Assembly: GCA_011390935.1 (NCBI GenBank)
Contig: JAABRL010000001.1
Span: 1 to 64,000, forward strand
Length of the DNA stretch: 64,000 nt
Direction: 5' to 3'
Origin: Gemmatimonas sp.
Lineage (GTDB): Bacteria; Gemmatimonadota; Gemmatimonadetes; Gemmatimonadales; Gemmatimonadaceae
Program-made: the position numbers and the translations under genes
The notes under the pieces: model-generated
Told to the model about the DNA's origin: nothing
Database searches by the model: none
Seen by the model: only the letters and a program-made list of their open reading frames with translations
Shown here: piece by piece, positions 8,325 through 17,318 of the stretch
How positions within the stretch are numbered: position 1 is the first letter of the stretch
How the letters are laid out: every line of letters starts with the position of its first letter

Positions 8325-11090
8325 ATGACCCGTCCCCCGCGTATTTGCCGGACGCCGACTCGCCTTGCCGCGCGCCATCTGCTCGCCGCGGCGCTTGCCG
8401 CGCCGCTGCTGGCCGCACCGCTCGTCGCGCAGTCGCGCCCCACGTCGCCGCAGCAATTCTTCGGACACACGATCGGCGCTGATTATCAGCTGCCCAACTA
8501 CACGCGTCTGCACGCGTACTTCGCCAAGGTGGCGAGTGAAAGCGACCGCGTCGTGCTCGACACGATCGGCATGTCGGAGGAAGGACGGCCGCAGATCATG
8601 GCGATCGTCACCAGCCCGGCCAATCATCGCAACCTGGCGCGCTACAAGGACATCTCGCGTCGGATCGCGCTCGCCGAGGGCGTGGACAGCACCGAAGCCC
8701 GTCGTCTGGCGAAGGAAGGCAAGGCGATCGTGTGGATCGACGGCGGTTTGCACGCCACCGAAGTGCTCGGCGCCCAGCAGCTGATCGAGACCTTCTGGCA
8801 GCTGTCGAGCATGACCGACGACGAGACGATGCGTTTCCTCGACGAGGCGATCATCCTCATGGCCCACGCCAATCCGGACGGCATGGAGCTCGTGTCCGAC
8901 TGGTACATGCGGTCACCGGACAGCCTGCAGCGCAGCACGGGCGGTCTGCCGCGACTGTACCAGAAGTACGCGGGGCATGACAACAATCGTGACTCGTACA
9001 TGAATGCGCTCGCCGAGACCACGAACATGAGCCGGCAGCTGTTCATGGAGTGGCACCCCGTGATCATGTACAACCATCACCAGACCGGCCCGCAGGGCAC
9101 GGTGATGTTTGCGCCGCCGTTCCGCGATCCGGCCAACTACAACTTCCATCCGCTCATCATCACCGGTCTCGATATCGTGGGCTCGGCGATGCACAATCGG
9201 TTCGTGACCGAGGAGAAGGGCGGCACGGTGATGCGCAGCGGTGCCAACTACTCCACGTGGTGGAACGGTGGCCTGCGCACCACGGTCTACTTCCACAACA
9301 TGATCGGCCTGCTCACGGAAACGATCGGCAATCCCACGCCGATGCGCATTCCGCTGGTGCCCAATCGGCAGCTGCGCAGTGGCGATCAGCCACTCCCGAT
9401 CGATCCGCAGGTGTGGCACTTCCGGCAGTCGATCGACTACTCGGTCACGGCCAATCGTGCGGTGCTCGACGTGGCGACGCGCAACAAGGAGCAGTTCCTC
9501 TTCAATCGCTGGAAGATGGGACGCGATCAGATCGCCGCGGGTACCAAGGACACGTGGACCGTGTGGCCCACGCGTGTCGCCAAGCTGAACGATTCGCTTG
9601 CCAAGCTGCGCAGCGCGTCGGCGGTCTCGGCGCCTGGTAGCACCGATGCCCTGTTCAGCATGCTGCGTCGCCCCGAGGATCGTGATCCGAAGGCGTATAT
9701 CCTCTCCAGCGCGCAGCCGGACTTCCCGACGGCCACGAAGTTCGTGCGCGCGTTGCAGAAGTCGGGAGTAGTGGTGCATCGCGCCACGGCGTCGTTCAGC
9801 GCCGGTGGCAAGCAGTATCCGGCCGGTTCGTGGGTGTTCCAGATGGGACAGGCGTTCCGGGCGCATCTGCTCGATATGTTCGAGCCGCAGGATCATCCGA
9901 ACGATTTCCGTTTCCCGGGTGGCCCGCCGATTCCGCCGTACGACAATGCCGGCTGGACGCTCGCCATGCAGATGGGCATTCAGTACGATCGCATCCTCGA
10001 GCCGGTGACCGGTCCGTTCGAGAAGGTCGCGGACGTGACGCCCATGGTGGCGGGCACGGTGGCCAAGGGGCGCGCGGGTTACCTCGTGCACGCGTCGGTG
10101 AACGACGGGCTCACCGTGGCCAACCGTCTCACCAAGCGCAACGCGGCGGTGTTCCGCACCACGGCTGCGACGACGGTTGGTGGCACGAGCTACCCGAAGG
10201 GCAGCTGGTTCATTCCCGCCGGCGGTGCGGCCGATCAGATCGTGACGCAGTCGGCGCGTGACCTCGGCGTGTCGTTCGCGGCGGCCGATGTGCGCCCCAC
10301 GGTGGAGCGCGTGCGGCCGCTGCGCGTTGGCGTGTGGGATCGGTACGGCGGCGCCATGCCGGCCGGTTGGACGCGCCTGATCCTCGAGCAGTTCGAAATG
10401 CCGTTCACCACGGTCTACGCGAAGGAGCTCGACGCGGGCAACCTGAACCGCAAGTATGACGTGCTGCTGTTCGTGGACGGCGGGATTCCGGCCCTGCGAG
10501 GCGGTCGGGGTGGTTTCGCGGGCGGCGGCTCGTCCGCGGCCGACTCCACGCTGATCCCGCGCGAGTTCTGGCCCGCGCTCGGCAACGTGAGCCTCGAGCG
10601 CACGATCCCGCAGCTCAAGTCGTTCATGGAAGCGGGTGGCAAGGTGATCACCATTGGCGGCAGCACGGCGCTCGCACAGCACCTCGGCCTGCCCATCGAA
10701 AATCACCTGCTCGACAACGGTCGTCCGCTCACCAATGAGCAGTACTACATCCCTGGTTCGCTGCTCGAAGTCGCAGTGGACACGAGCCACGCCGCCGCCC
10801 GCGGCATGGGCACGCGGGCAGTGGTGATGTTCGACAACAGCCCGGTCATGAAGCTGGGCCCCGATGCTGCGGCCAAGGGGGTGCGCGCGCTCGCCACCTT
10901 CGATACGCCGACGCCGCTGCGTAGCGGCTGGGCGTGGGGGCAGGAGCGCCTGCAGGGTGGGGTCGCGATGGCCGAGGCCACCGTGGGCAAGGGGTCGCTG
11001 CTGTTGCTCGGACCCGAAGTGCTCTTCCGCTCGCAGCCGCACGGCACGTTCAAGCTGGTGTTCAACGCCTTCTACGGCGGAGCGAACTGA
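8325..11090 (+). CDS. secreted M14-family zinc carboxypeptidase
   Basis: A 921-aa exported metallopeptidase. A signal peptide (residues 1-36, ending APLVAQ) precedes an M14 domain in which H143 and E146 form the HxxE zinc motif (GLHATEVLG); HANPDGMEL (about 185) follows, as in the family. The downstream half (about 400-921) contains repeated alpha/beta segments and a glycine-rich patch (RGGRGGFAGGGSS), probably accessory domains. M14 enzymes cleave C-terminal residues from peptides, so a nutritional role in periplasmic or extracellular peptide degradation is likely. The next gene, gluQ, starts 8 bp downstream and may be cotranscribed. It is far longer than pancreatic-type carboxypeptidases but similar to large bacterial M14 proteins. 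Confidence 0.87.
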   Translation: MTRPPRICRTPTRLAARHLLAAALAAPLLAAPLVAQSRPTSPQQFFGHTIGADYQLPNYTRLHAYFAKVASESDRVVLDTIGMSEEGRPQIMAIVTSPANHRNLARYKDISRRIALAEGVDSTEARRLAKEGKAIVWIDGGLHATEVLGAQQLIETFWQLSSMTDDETMRFLDEAIILMAHANPDGMELVSDWYMRSPDSLQRSTGGLPRLYQKYAGHDNNRDSYMNALAETTNMSRQLFMEWHPVIMYNHHQTGPQGTVMFAPPFRDPANYNFHPLIITGLDIVGSAMHNRFVTEEKGGTVMRSGANYSTWWNGGLRTTVYFHNMIGLLTETIGNPTPMRIPLVPNRQLRSGDQPLPIDPQVWHFRQSIDYSVTANRAVLDVATRNKEQFLFNRWKMGRDQIAAGTKDTWTVWPTRVAKLNDSLAKLRSASAVSAPGSTDALFSMLRRPEDRDPKAYILSSAQPDFPTATKFVRALQKSGVVVHRATASFSAGGKQYPAGSWVFQMGQAFRAHLLDMFEPQDHPNDFRFPGGPPIPPYDNAGWTLAMQMGIQYDRILEPVTGPFEKVADVTPMVAGTVAKGRAGYLVHASVNDGLTVANRLTKRNAAVFRTTAATTVGGTSYPKGSWFIPAGGAADQIVTQSARDLGVSFAAADVRPTVERVRPLRVGVWDRYGGAMPAGWTRLILEQFEMPFTTVYAKELDAGNLNRKYDVLLFVDGGIPALRGGRGGFAGGGSSAADSTLIPREFWPALGNVSLERTIPQLKSFMEAGGKVITIGGSTALAQHLGLPIENHLLDNGRPLTNEQYYIPGSLLEVAVDTSHAAARGMGTRAVVMFDNSPVMKLGPDAAAKGVRALATFDTPTPLRSGWAWGQERLQGGVAMAEATVGKGSLLLLGPEVLFRSQPHGTFKLVFNAFYGGAN

Positions 11091-11098
11091 CGCAGCAC

Positions 11099-12055
11099 AT
11101 GCGCGCATCGTCGCACACGATTGCACGCAGCACGGGTGCGCTGCTCGGAGACCGGCTACCGGCCTCCGGGTGGCGCACCCGCTTTGCGCCGGCGCCTACC
11201 GGTTACCTGCATCTCGGGCATCTGGTGAACGCGATCCATGTGTGGGGCATCGCACGTGCGTTCGGCGGATCGGTGCTGCTCCGGGTGGAAGATCACGATC
11301 GCACGCGCTGCAAGCCGGAGTACGAGAACGCGCTCCTCGAAGATCTCGAGTGGTTGGGCTTCGCGCCCGACGAAGGATCGGTGGCCGAGTTTCGCACCGG
11401 CGTCACGCGCCATCGGCAGTCCGACAACGGGGACGCGTACGAGCGTGCGTTGGCCGGGCTGGAGCGCGCCGGGCGCGTGTATCCGTGCACGTGCTCGCGG
11501 CGTGATGTGTTGCGCGTCGTTGGCGATGTGCCGGCCGGTGAAGAGCCATGCTATCCGGGCACCTGTCGGTTGGCGCAGCGCGACCCAGACGCCACGCGCG
11601 CTCGCCGCGTGCAGCTGGATGCCGAGAGCGTGCGATTCGATGACCTCCTGCTGGGCGCACAGGAGCAGCGACCAGCTGCGCAGTGTGGCGACGTACTCGT
11701 GCGCGATCGTTTCGGGCACTGGACGTATCAGTTCGGCGTCGTCGTAGACGATTTCGACCAGCAGGTGGACGTTGTGATACGTGGTGAGGATCTGCTGAAC
11801 AGCACCGGGCGTCAGGTACTGCTCGGTCGGTTACTCGGACGCGACAAGCCGCCGCAGTACTTGCACCATCCGCTGCTGCGGACCGCCGAGGGGCGGAAGC
11901 TCAGCAAGGCCGACGCCGACACGTCGCTTCGAGAATTGCGCCTGGGTGGGGCGACGGCCGCCGCGCTGATCGGCGAAGCGGCGGCCCAATGCGGCCTGAT
12001 CGCGCAGGCGCGACCGATCGACGCAGCGCACGTCGCGACGTTGTTCGCGTCGTAG
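11099..12055 (+). CDS. gluQ: glutamyl-Q tRNA(Asp) synthetase
   Basis: A 318-aa truncated glutamyl-tRNA synthetase paralogue that attaches glutamate to queuosine at position 34 of tRNA(Asp). It keeps the catalytic Rossmann domain: APTGYLHLGH (residues 32-41) is the HIGH-type motif and RKLSKAD (about 265) replaces KMSKS. The anticodon-binding domain is absent, as expected. The zinc site pattern is present as CTC followed later by CYPGTC (C-x-C and Y-x3-C). The start at 11099 lies 8 bp after the peptidase stop. The longer upstream frame is inside the peptidase gene. The gene implies that this organism makes or salvages queuosine for tRNA. Confidence 0.92.
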   Translation: MRASSHTIARSTGALLGDRLPASGWRTRFAPAPTGYLHLGHLVNAIHVWGIARAFGGSVLLRVEDHDRTRCKPEYENALLEDLEWLGFAPDEGSVAEFRTGVTRHRQSDNGDAYERALAGLERAGRVYPCTCSRRDVLRVVGDVPAGEEPCYPGTCRLAQRDPDATRARRVQLDAESVRFDDLLLGAQEQRPAAQCGDVLVRDRFGHWTYQFGVVVDDFDQQVDVVIRGEDLLNSTGRQVLLGRLLGRDKPPQYLHHPLLRTAEGRKLSKADADTSLRELRLGGATAAALIGEAAAQCGLIAQARPIDAAHVATLFAS

Positions 12056-12123
12056 CACCGCGCCGTCCGTCGACCGCAGGAGCGGATGCTCCGCCGCGGA
12101 ACGCGGGCGCGTCGCGCGACCGA

Positions 12124-13401
12124 CTACATCGCCGGTCCGCGCACGCCGAGATAGGTGCTCACGAGCAGCAGAATCCACTGCGGCCCTTTGAAGCCGTCCG
12201 TGCGATCGTCGTACGATTCCTCGAGCGAATGCGCGCCGCGGCCCACACCGCCCCCGTCCACGGTGATGGCGGGAATCCCCAAGCTGATGGGCAGGTTGCT
12301 GTCGGTGCTCGAGGCGTTGAGCGGCGCGTAGAGCCCGAGCGCATCCGCCGCGGCCTTCGCCGAGCGCACCACACGCACCGAGTCGGCGGTGGTGCCGGCA
12401 GGACGAATGCCGATCGTGTCCACCTTGAGCGTGAGCGTGGCGCGCGAGTTGGGCCAGCGCGCCTGCTCCTCGGCGACGGCCCTGGTCACGATCGCCTGGA
12501 CCTTGGCGTCGAGTTCCATGAGGGTGGCCATGCTCTCGCTGCGCATGTCGAGGTCGAACGAGGCCGAGGGGGAGATCGTGTTGACCGACGTACCTCCCGA
12601 GATGATGCCCACGTTGAACGTGGTGCGCGGCTCACGCGGCACCTCCAGATCGCCGATCGCGGCGATGGCGCGTCCGAGCGCGTGGATGGGGTTCGCCATG
12701 CCGAACGCGCCGTAGCTGTGTCCTCCCGGGCCGATCACGGTGAACCGATACCGGGCGCTGCCCACGGCACCGTTCGTGATGGCGATGCCGGTGCCGTCGA
12801 TGCTGATGAACGCGTCAACGGAATCTTTGAGCGGACTGGCAAACAGTGCGCGCACGCCACGCAGATTGCCGGGCCCTTCTTCGCCCACCGTGGCCACCAC
12901 GAGCAGGCGCCCGTCGAATGGCACCTTCGATTCCTTCATGGCACGCGTGACCGCGAGCATCGCGGCCAGTCCGCGGCAGTCATCGCCAATGCCGGGGCCA
13001 CGCAGCAGCGTGCCCTCACGCGTGACCTTCACATCGGTGCCTTCGGGAAACACGGTGTCGAGGTGACTGCTCAGCATCAGCGTGGGGCCGGGGCGGCCGC
13101 TACGCAGCTCGCCGATCACGTTCCCCTCGGCGTCGGTGCGTACCTGCTCGAGGCCGAGCGCGGTGAAGCGCTCCCGCACGTAGGCGCCGCGGGCCTGCTC
13201 CATGAAGGGCGGGGCGGGGATTTCGCACACGGCCACCTGCTGGTCGATCGTCCACGCATTTTCGCGCTCGAGCATGGCGAGCGCCTGCTTCACAGCCGGA
13301 TGCTGCATCGGCGGCGCGACGGGCTGGGCAGAGGCGACCGAGTTGACGGAGAGCGCGAGGGCGAGCGAGGCGACGGCCGGGGCGGCGCGGAATTGAGGCA
13401 T
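12124..13401 (-). CDS. exported M20-family metallopeptidase
   Basis: A 425-aa dizinc peptidase with a signal peptide (residues 1-25, ending NSVASAQ). The metal ligands of the M20 clan are visible in order: SSHLDTVFPE, GPGIGDDCRGLAA, VGEEGPGN and, near the C-terminus, GVGRGAHSLEE. A dimerisation lid domain lies between (GPGGHSYGAFGMANP). Relatives are di- and tripeptidases or aminoacylases such as PepT and carboxypeptidase G2. The substrate is unknown, but export suggests peptide scavenging. It converges on gluQ with 68 bp between stops and diverges from the dehydratase gene. I chose the ATG at 13401 because the signal peptide begins there; the frame stays open to 13473. Confidence 0.87.
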   Translation of the reverse strand: MPQFRAAPAVASLALALSVNSVASAQPVAPPMQHPAVKQALAMLERENAWTIDQQVAVCEIPAPPFMEQARGAYVRERFTALGLEQVRTDAEGNVIGELRSGRPGPTLMLSSHLDTVFPEGTDVKVTREGTLLRGPGIGDDCRGLAAMLAVTRAMKESKVPFDGRLLVVATVGEEGPGNLRGVRALFASPLKDSVDAFISIDGTGIAITNGAVGSARYRFTVIGPGGHSYGAFGMANPIHALGRAIAAIGDLEVPREPRTTFNVGIISGGTSVNTISPSASFDLDMRSESMATLMELDAKVQAIVTRAVAEEQARWPNSRATLTLKVDTIGIRPAGTTADSVRVVRSAKAAADALGLYAPLNASSTDSNLPISLGIPAITVDGGGVGRGAHSLEESYDDRTDGFKGPQWILLLVSTYLGVRGPAM

Positions 13402-13558
13402 GGGCACGGGGGTGGGAACGGAGCGGAGACGGGCGGAGCGATCGGAAAGATGGCACAGTGCCCCCGTGAGCACGAACCTGAGGCGTCAGACGCAGCCCGT
13501 GGGCTTGTTCTCGGCTCGCGCAGCGTCGATTGTGCACCGTCCCCCTAGCCGGAGCCGT

Positions 13559-14566
13559 ATGACCACGACTGACCCGCTGGCTTTGCTCCCCGATCTCGCC
13601 ACGCTGCGAGATGCCCAAACGATCGTGCAGCGCTCGTTCGCGTCCACGCCGCAGTACCGCTGGCCGCTGCTTGAAGCCCGCGCCGGGGGACCGGTGTGGG
13701 TGAAGCATGAGAATCACACGCCGGTGGGCGCCTTCAAGGTGCGCGGCGGGCTCGTGTACCTCGAGCGACTGCGCGCCACGCACCCGGACGTGCCCGGGTT
13801 GGTGTCGGCCACGCGTGGCAACCACGGGCAGTCGCTGGCCTTCGCGGCACGTGGCATCGGGCTTCCGGTTGCGATCGTGGTCCCCGAAGGAAACAGTCGC
13901 GAGAAGAATGCCGCCATGCGCGCGTTGGGCGCGGAGGTCATTGAGACCGGCGAGGACTTTCAGGCGGCGGTGGAGGCGTCGATTGCGCTGGCGACCCACC
14001 GTGCTTGGCTGCGCGTCCCCAGCTTCCATCTCGATCTGGTGGCCGGTGTGGGGACGTGGGCGCTCGAACTGCTCGAGGCCGCGCCCGAGCTGCAGCGGCT
14101 GTACGTCCCCATCGGACTGGGCAGTGGCGTATGCGGTGCCATTGCGGCGCAGCGCGCCCTCGGGCACTCGGCGGAAGTCGTGGGGGTGAGTTCGATGCAC
14201 GCGCCCGCCTATGCGCGATCACTGGCCACGGGCACGCTCACGTCCTGCGTGGCAAGCACGCAGCTTGCCGACGGCATGGCCGTGCGCACGCCCGACCCGT
14301 CGGCATTGAGCATCATGCACGCGTACGGACTGCGTGTGCTGTCGGTCGATGATGCGCAGGTTGCCGATGCCATGCGTGCGTTTTTTGCCGACACGCACAA
14401 CGTGGCCGAAGGGGCAGGGGCCGCCGGACTCGCCGCGCTGCTCGCCGACCCGATGCGGGGGGCCGGCGAGTGCGTGGGCACGGTGCTGTGTGGTGGGAAC
14501 GTGGACACGGAACTGTTCGCGCGCGTGCTGTCGGGCTTCAACGGGACTCAGCGACCGAACCAGTAG
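13559..14566 (+). CDS. threonine/serine dehydratase-like PLP enzyme
   Basis: A 335-aa fold-type II PLP enzyme. K60 in GAFKVRGG is the expected Schiff-base lysine, preceded by HENHTPVG; the phosphate-binding loop is GLGSGVCG (about residues 181-188). ATRGNHGQSLAFAARG matches the substrate-binding SxGNH.Q block. Such enzymes deaminate threonine or serine to 2-oxo acids; with no regulatory ACT domain it resembles catabolic or short IlvA-like enzymes. Hydroxy-aspartate or other amino acid lyases cannot be excluded. The start is the ATG at 13559; an upstream frame exists only as read-through of the divergent peptidase region. Its 3' end overlaps the convergent DUF5916 gene by 19 bp. Confidence 0.82.
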   Translation: MTTTDPLALLPDLATLRDAQTIVQRSFASTPQYRWPLLEARAGGPVWVKHENHTPVGAFKVRGGLVYLERLRATHPDVPGLVSATRGNHGQSLAFAARGIGLPVAIVVPEGNSREKNAAMRALGAEVIETGEDFQAAVEASIALATHRAWLRVPSFHLDLVAGVGTWALELLEAAPELQRLYVPIGLGSGVCGAIAAQRALGHSAEVVGVSSMHAPAYARSLATGTLTSCVASTQLADGMAVRTPDPSALSIMHAYGLRVLSVDDAQVADAMRAFFADTHNVAEGAGAAGLAALLADPMRGAGECVGTVLCGGNVDTELFARVLSGFNGTQRPNQ

Positions 14567-17163
14567 CTCGCCTTCACCAGGAACGTGTTGTCGGGCGCGG
14601 TGGCAAAGAGGTTGCCAACGTCTCGCGAGAGATCGAACGATCCCGCGTCGATTCCCGCCTGCGAGCGACCCTGCTGCCACACGAAGAACAGCGTGCTGCC
14701 GGGTCGATACTCCCAGCGCGCTACCACATTCGAGCGGAACTCCTTCACATTGAATCCGCCCGGAGCGCCAGCGTATGGCATGAAGCGCTCGTCGTAGTCG
14801 GTGGCGCGCGGGGCGGCGAGCTGTCGCCAGTTCGTGAATCGGCCCGTGGTGATGAACGGCTGCGCATAGACCTGCAGCGACAACGTGGGTGACGCGGTGA
14901 TGTCGAAGCGCGCGGTGAGACTGTGCGTGTGCTGGTTGAGCCGCGCGAACGTGTAGGCGGTGCCCACGTTCCGCACCCATTGCCAGTCGCGTATCGCGCG
15001 CGACGTGTTCACCGACACGCTGCCCTGCGCACGGCTCGAGCCGCGGAACTGCACGCGGGGTCCGACAGTCAGGTTCCATGAGCGTCCGCCGTCACCGATG
15101 CCCCAGTTGAAGTTGGCGCCGGGCACGATGGGCCGACGACCGTCCGTCTCGATGCCGGACCAGCCAAACATGGCCGCGTTCTGCCGCACCGCAGGCCCAC
15201 CGCGTGCGGCGCGATCGTCGAACGCGGGCAGCAGATTCTCCACGCCCACGCCGGCGTACACGTTCCAGAAGTTCGACAGCTCGGCATTACCGTTCACGTT
15301 GCCGCCGTGATCGAGTGGCAGACCTGCGGTGGTCCAGCTCGCCCACTGGTTCACGTTCATGCCAAAGCGACGAAAGTATTTCGTCGGCTTGAGCGAAAAC
15401 AGCTGCCCCCACGCGTACTGCGACTGGATGTCACTGCGGGTGAGGAATCCGATGTCATTGATTTCGAAGCCCGCACCTTTGCGCTGATACCCCATCGCGA
15501 ATCGCGTGCGCCCCCCGCCGACCTTGCGCACCGACAGTTCTCCCGCTGTGCCGCCGAGGCTCGTGCGACGCTCGTTTACGGTGAGTGCGCCATCGGGACG
15601 CATGTAGGCGTGCACCAGGCTACGCTGCGTGCGGGTGATGGCGGCAGTGTCGCCGCGCACGTGGCTGGCCGCCACGAATCCCGAGACCTCGAATCGATTG
15701 CCCGAGAACCGATGACGCGCATCGAGTCCCCCGGACCACGCGCTGCTGCGCAGAAAGGGCGTACTCCAATCATCGAGGGCGCGCTGCACCCCGGTGCCCA
15801 TCACACCCAGCACGCTGTTGCCGCCACGAAACTCTTGCACGAGCCGGGCAACCGTGTAGTTGGTCTGTGGTTCCACGGTGCGCCCTTCCGCGCCGTTCGT
15901 GCGTCCCGTGACGGCATCGAGCAGCCCGATCGACAAACCGCTCGGCAACCGGCCAGTCATCTTTGCCGCGCCCAGGATCGGCGAGAAGAGTGGCGTGGCA
16001 CTGTTGCCGTGCACGCCGGCCAGCTGCGGCGCACGACCGATGCGTCGCGGATAGAACAGACCGGTACACTGCCCGTCATTGCAGTCGATGTCGTATCGAA
16101 AGATGCCCACGCCTTCGATGAAAAACGGGCGACGCTCCTGAAAGAACTGTTCGAAGGCCGACAGGTTCAGCACGGCCGGATCGGCTTCCACCTGCCCGAA
16201 GTCGGGATTCACCGTGGCATCGATCGTGAAGTTGGCGCCGAGTCCGTACTTCACATCGAGTCCCGCAGCGTGTTCCTGGGCGCGTCCCGCAGTGCGAAGC
16301 GGACCGGTGCCTCGCCGCTGGGACACATTGCGCTCTACGAGGTAGGGCCGGATTTCGAGGCGACGTGACGCCGGCAATCCCGCGAACCCGCCTAGTTCGG
16401 CAAACTGCGACACCAGTCCCACCTGTGACCGGCGCAGCAGCGGCCACGCGTAGCGCTCGCCGCGTCGTTGCACCTCACGCATCACCAGTACGCCGAACGT
16501 ATGCTCGGGCTGGTCGGGGAAGCGCAGCTGGTTGAGCGGTATGCGAAACTCCGCTTGCCACCCGAGGCTGTCGACGATCGTTTTCGCATCCCATACAGCA
16601 TCCCACGTGAGATCTTCGATCCCGTCGTTGTACACGTACCAGTCGCGCTGCACCCCGGTGGGGTTGACCATGAACGCATACCCCGTGCGGCGGTCGTGGT
16701 ACGAATCGATCATGATGGAGATGTAGTCCGAGGGCGTGCGTTGGTCCCGTCGGCTGAGTAGCCCCACGATCGAGTCGGGGTGTGGATCGAAGGCCCGGAT
16801 GTGGAGGTACAAGGCTTTGTCGTCGTAGACAATGCGTGCCTCGGTCGCAAAGGCCGGCGCGCCATCCTCCACTGGCTGAAACTCGCGGAACGCATCGATG
16901 CGTGGTGCGTTCTGCCATACGGCCTCGTCGGCGCGTCCGTCGAGCTCGATCGGCATGGTGGTGCGCAGCGCCCTCACCGACCGCGCCGCCGCCTCCGGGG
17001 GACCGGCTTCTGGCCATCGAGGGTCGATAGACTCCGCGTCCACGGGGCGCGTGAGTTGGGCGTACAGGCGTACCGGCGCGAGCAGCAGGGCAAGGCCGAC
17101 GATCGACCGGAGCATGGCGTGTCGGGCGCCGCGCGCGAGATCACACGTTGGAGAAGAATCCAT
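14548..17163 (-). CDS. DUF5916 outer-membrane protein with CBM9-like N-terminal domain (second copy)
   Basis: An exported protein of 871 aa from the start given. After the signal segment MLRSIVGLALLLAPVRLYAQ, a CBM9-like domain (about residues 45-250) shows IELDGRADEAVWQNA, ALYLHIRAFDPHPD and WQAEFRIPLNQLRF. A beta-barrel region follows with DPDFGQVEAD-type and FFQERRPFFIEG markers. The chain ends in LVKASYWFGR. It is a distant paralogue of the protein at 1994-4366. The family function is unestablished. An in-frame ATG at 17115 starts directly at the signal peptide and may be the true start. The gene is divergent from tamA and overlaps the dehydratase gene at its 3' end. Confidence 0.8.
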   Translation of the reverse strand: MDSSPTCDLARGARHAMLRSIVGLALLLAPVRLYAQLTRPVDAESIDPRWPEAGPPEAAARSVRALRTTMPIELDGRADEAVWQNAPRIDAFREFQPVEDGAPAFATEARIVYDDKALYLHIRAFDPHPDSIVGLLSRRDQRTPSDYISIMIDSYHDRRTGYAFMVNPTGVQRDWYVYNDGIEDLTWDAVWDAKTIVDSLGWQAEFRIPLNQLRFPDQPEHTFGVLVMREVQRRGERYAWPLLRRSQVGLVSQFAELGGFAGLPASRRLEIRPYLVERNVSQRRGTGPLRTAGRAQEHAAGLDVKYGLGANFTIDATVNPDFGQVEADPAVLNLSAFEQFFQERRPFFIEGVGIFRYDIDCNDGQCTGLFYPRRIGRAPQLAGVHGNSATPLFSPILGAAKMTGRLPSGLSIGLLDAVTGRTNGAEGRTVEPQTNYTVARLVQEFRGGNSVLGVMGTGVQRALDDWSTPFLRSSAWSGGLDARHRFSGNRFEVSGFVAASHVRGDTAAITRTQRSLVHAYMRPDGALTVNERRTSLGGTAGELSVRKVGGGRTRFAMGYQRKGAGFEINDIGFLTRSDIQSQYAWGQLFSLKPTKYFRRFGMNVNQWASWTTAGLPLDHGGNVNGNAELSNFWNVYAGVGVENLLPAFDDRAARGGPAVRQNAAMFGWSGIETDGRRPIVPGANFNWGIGDGGRSWNLTVGPRVQFRGSSRAQGSVSVNTSRAIRDWQWVRNVGTAYTFARLNQHTHSLTARFDITASPTLSLQVYAQPFITTGRFTNWRQLAAPRATDYDERFMPYAGAPGGFNVKEFRSNVVARWEYRPGSTLFFVWQQGRSQAGIDAGSFDLSRDVGNLFATAPDNTFLVKASYWFGR

Positions 17164-17318
17164 GAGAGATGGGATGACCGCGGCGTCGCGGTGGTTCGTG
17201 AGAGTCGGTGCGCAGTGTCCGTGATGACTGTCACGCAGTCCGACGGCACGAGTCGCCAAAGGGTTTGTCTGCTGACCTGCGCGTGGCGAGAAGCGATGAC
17301 GTGCGTGAGATTGCAAGG

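Noticed and set aside
8913-11126. 737-aa open frame on the minus strand opposite the M14 peptidase
   Set aside because: Composition is that of a reverse-frame shadow; the plus strand has signal peptide and zinc motifs.
11989-13548. 519-aa plus-strand open frame opposite the M20 peptidase
   Set aside because: Antisense to the peptidase, which has a signal peptide and all metal ligands.
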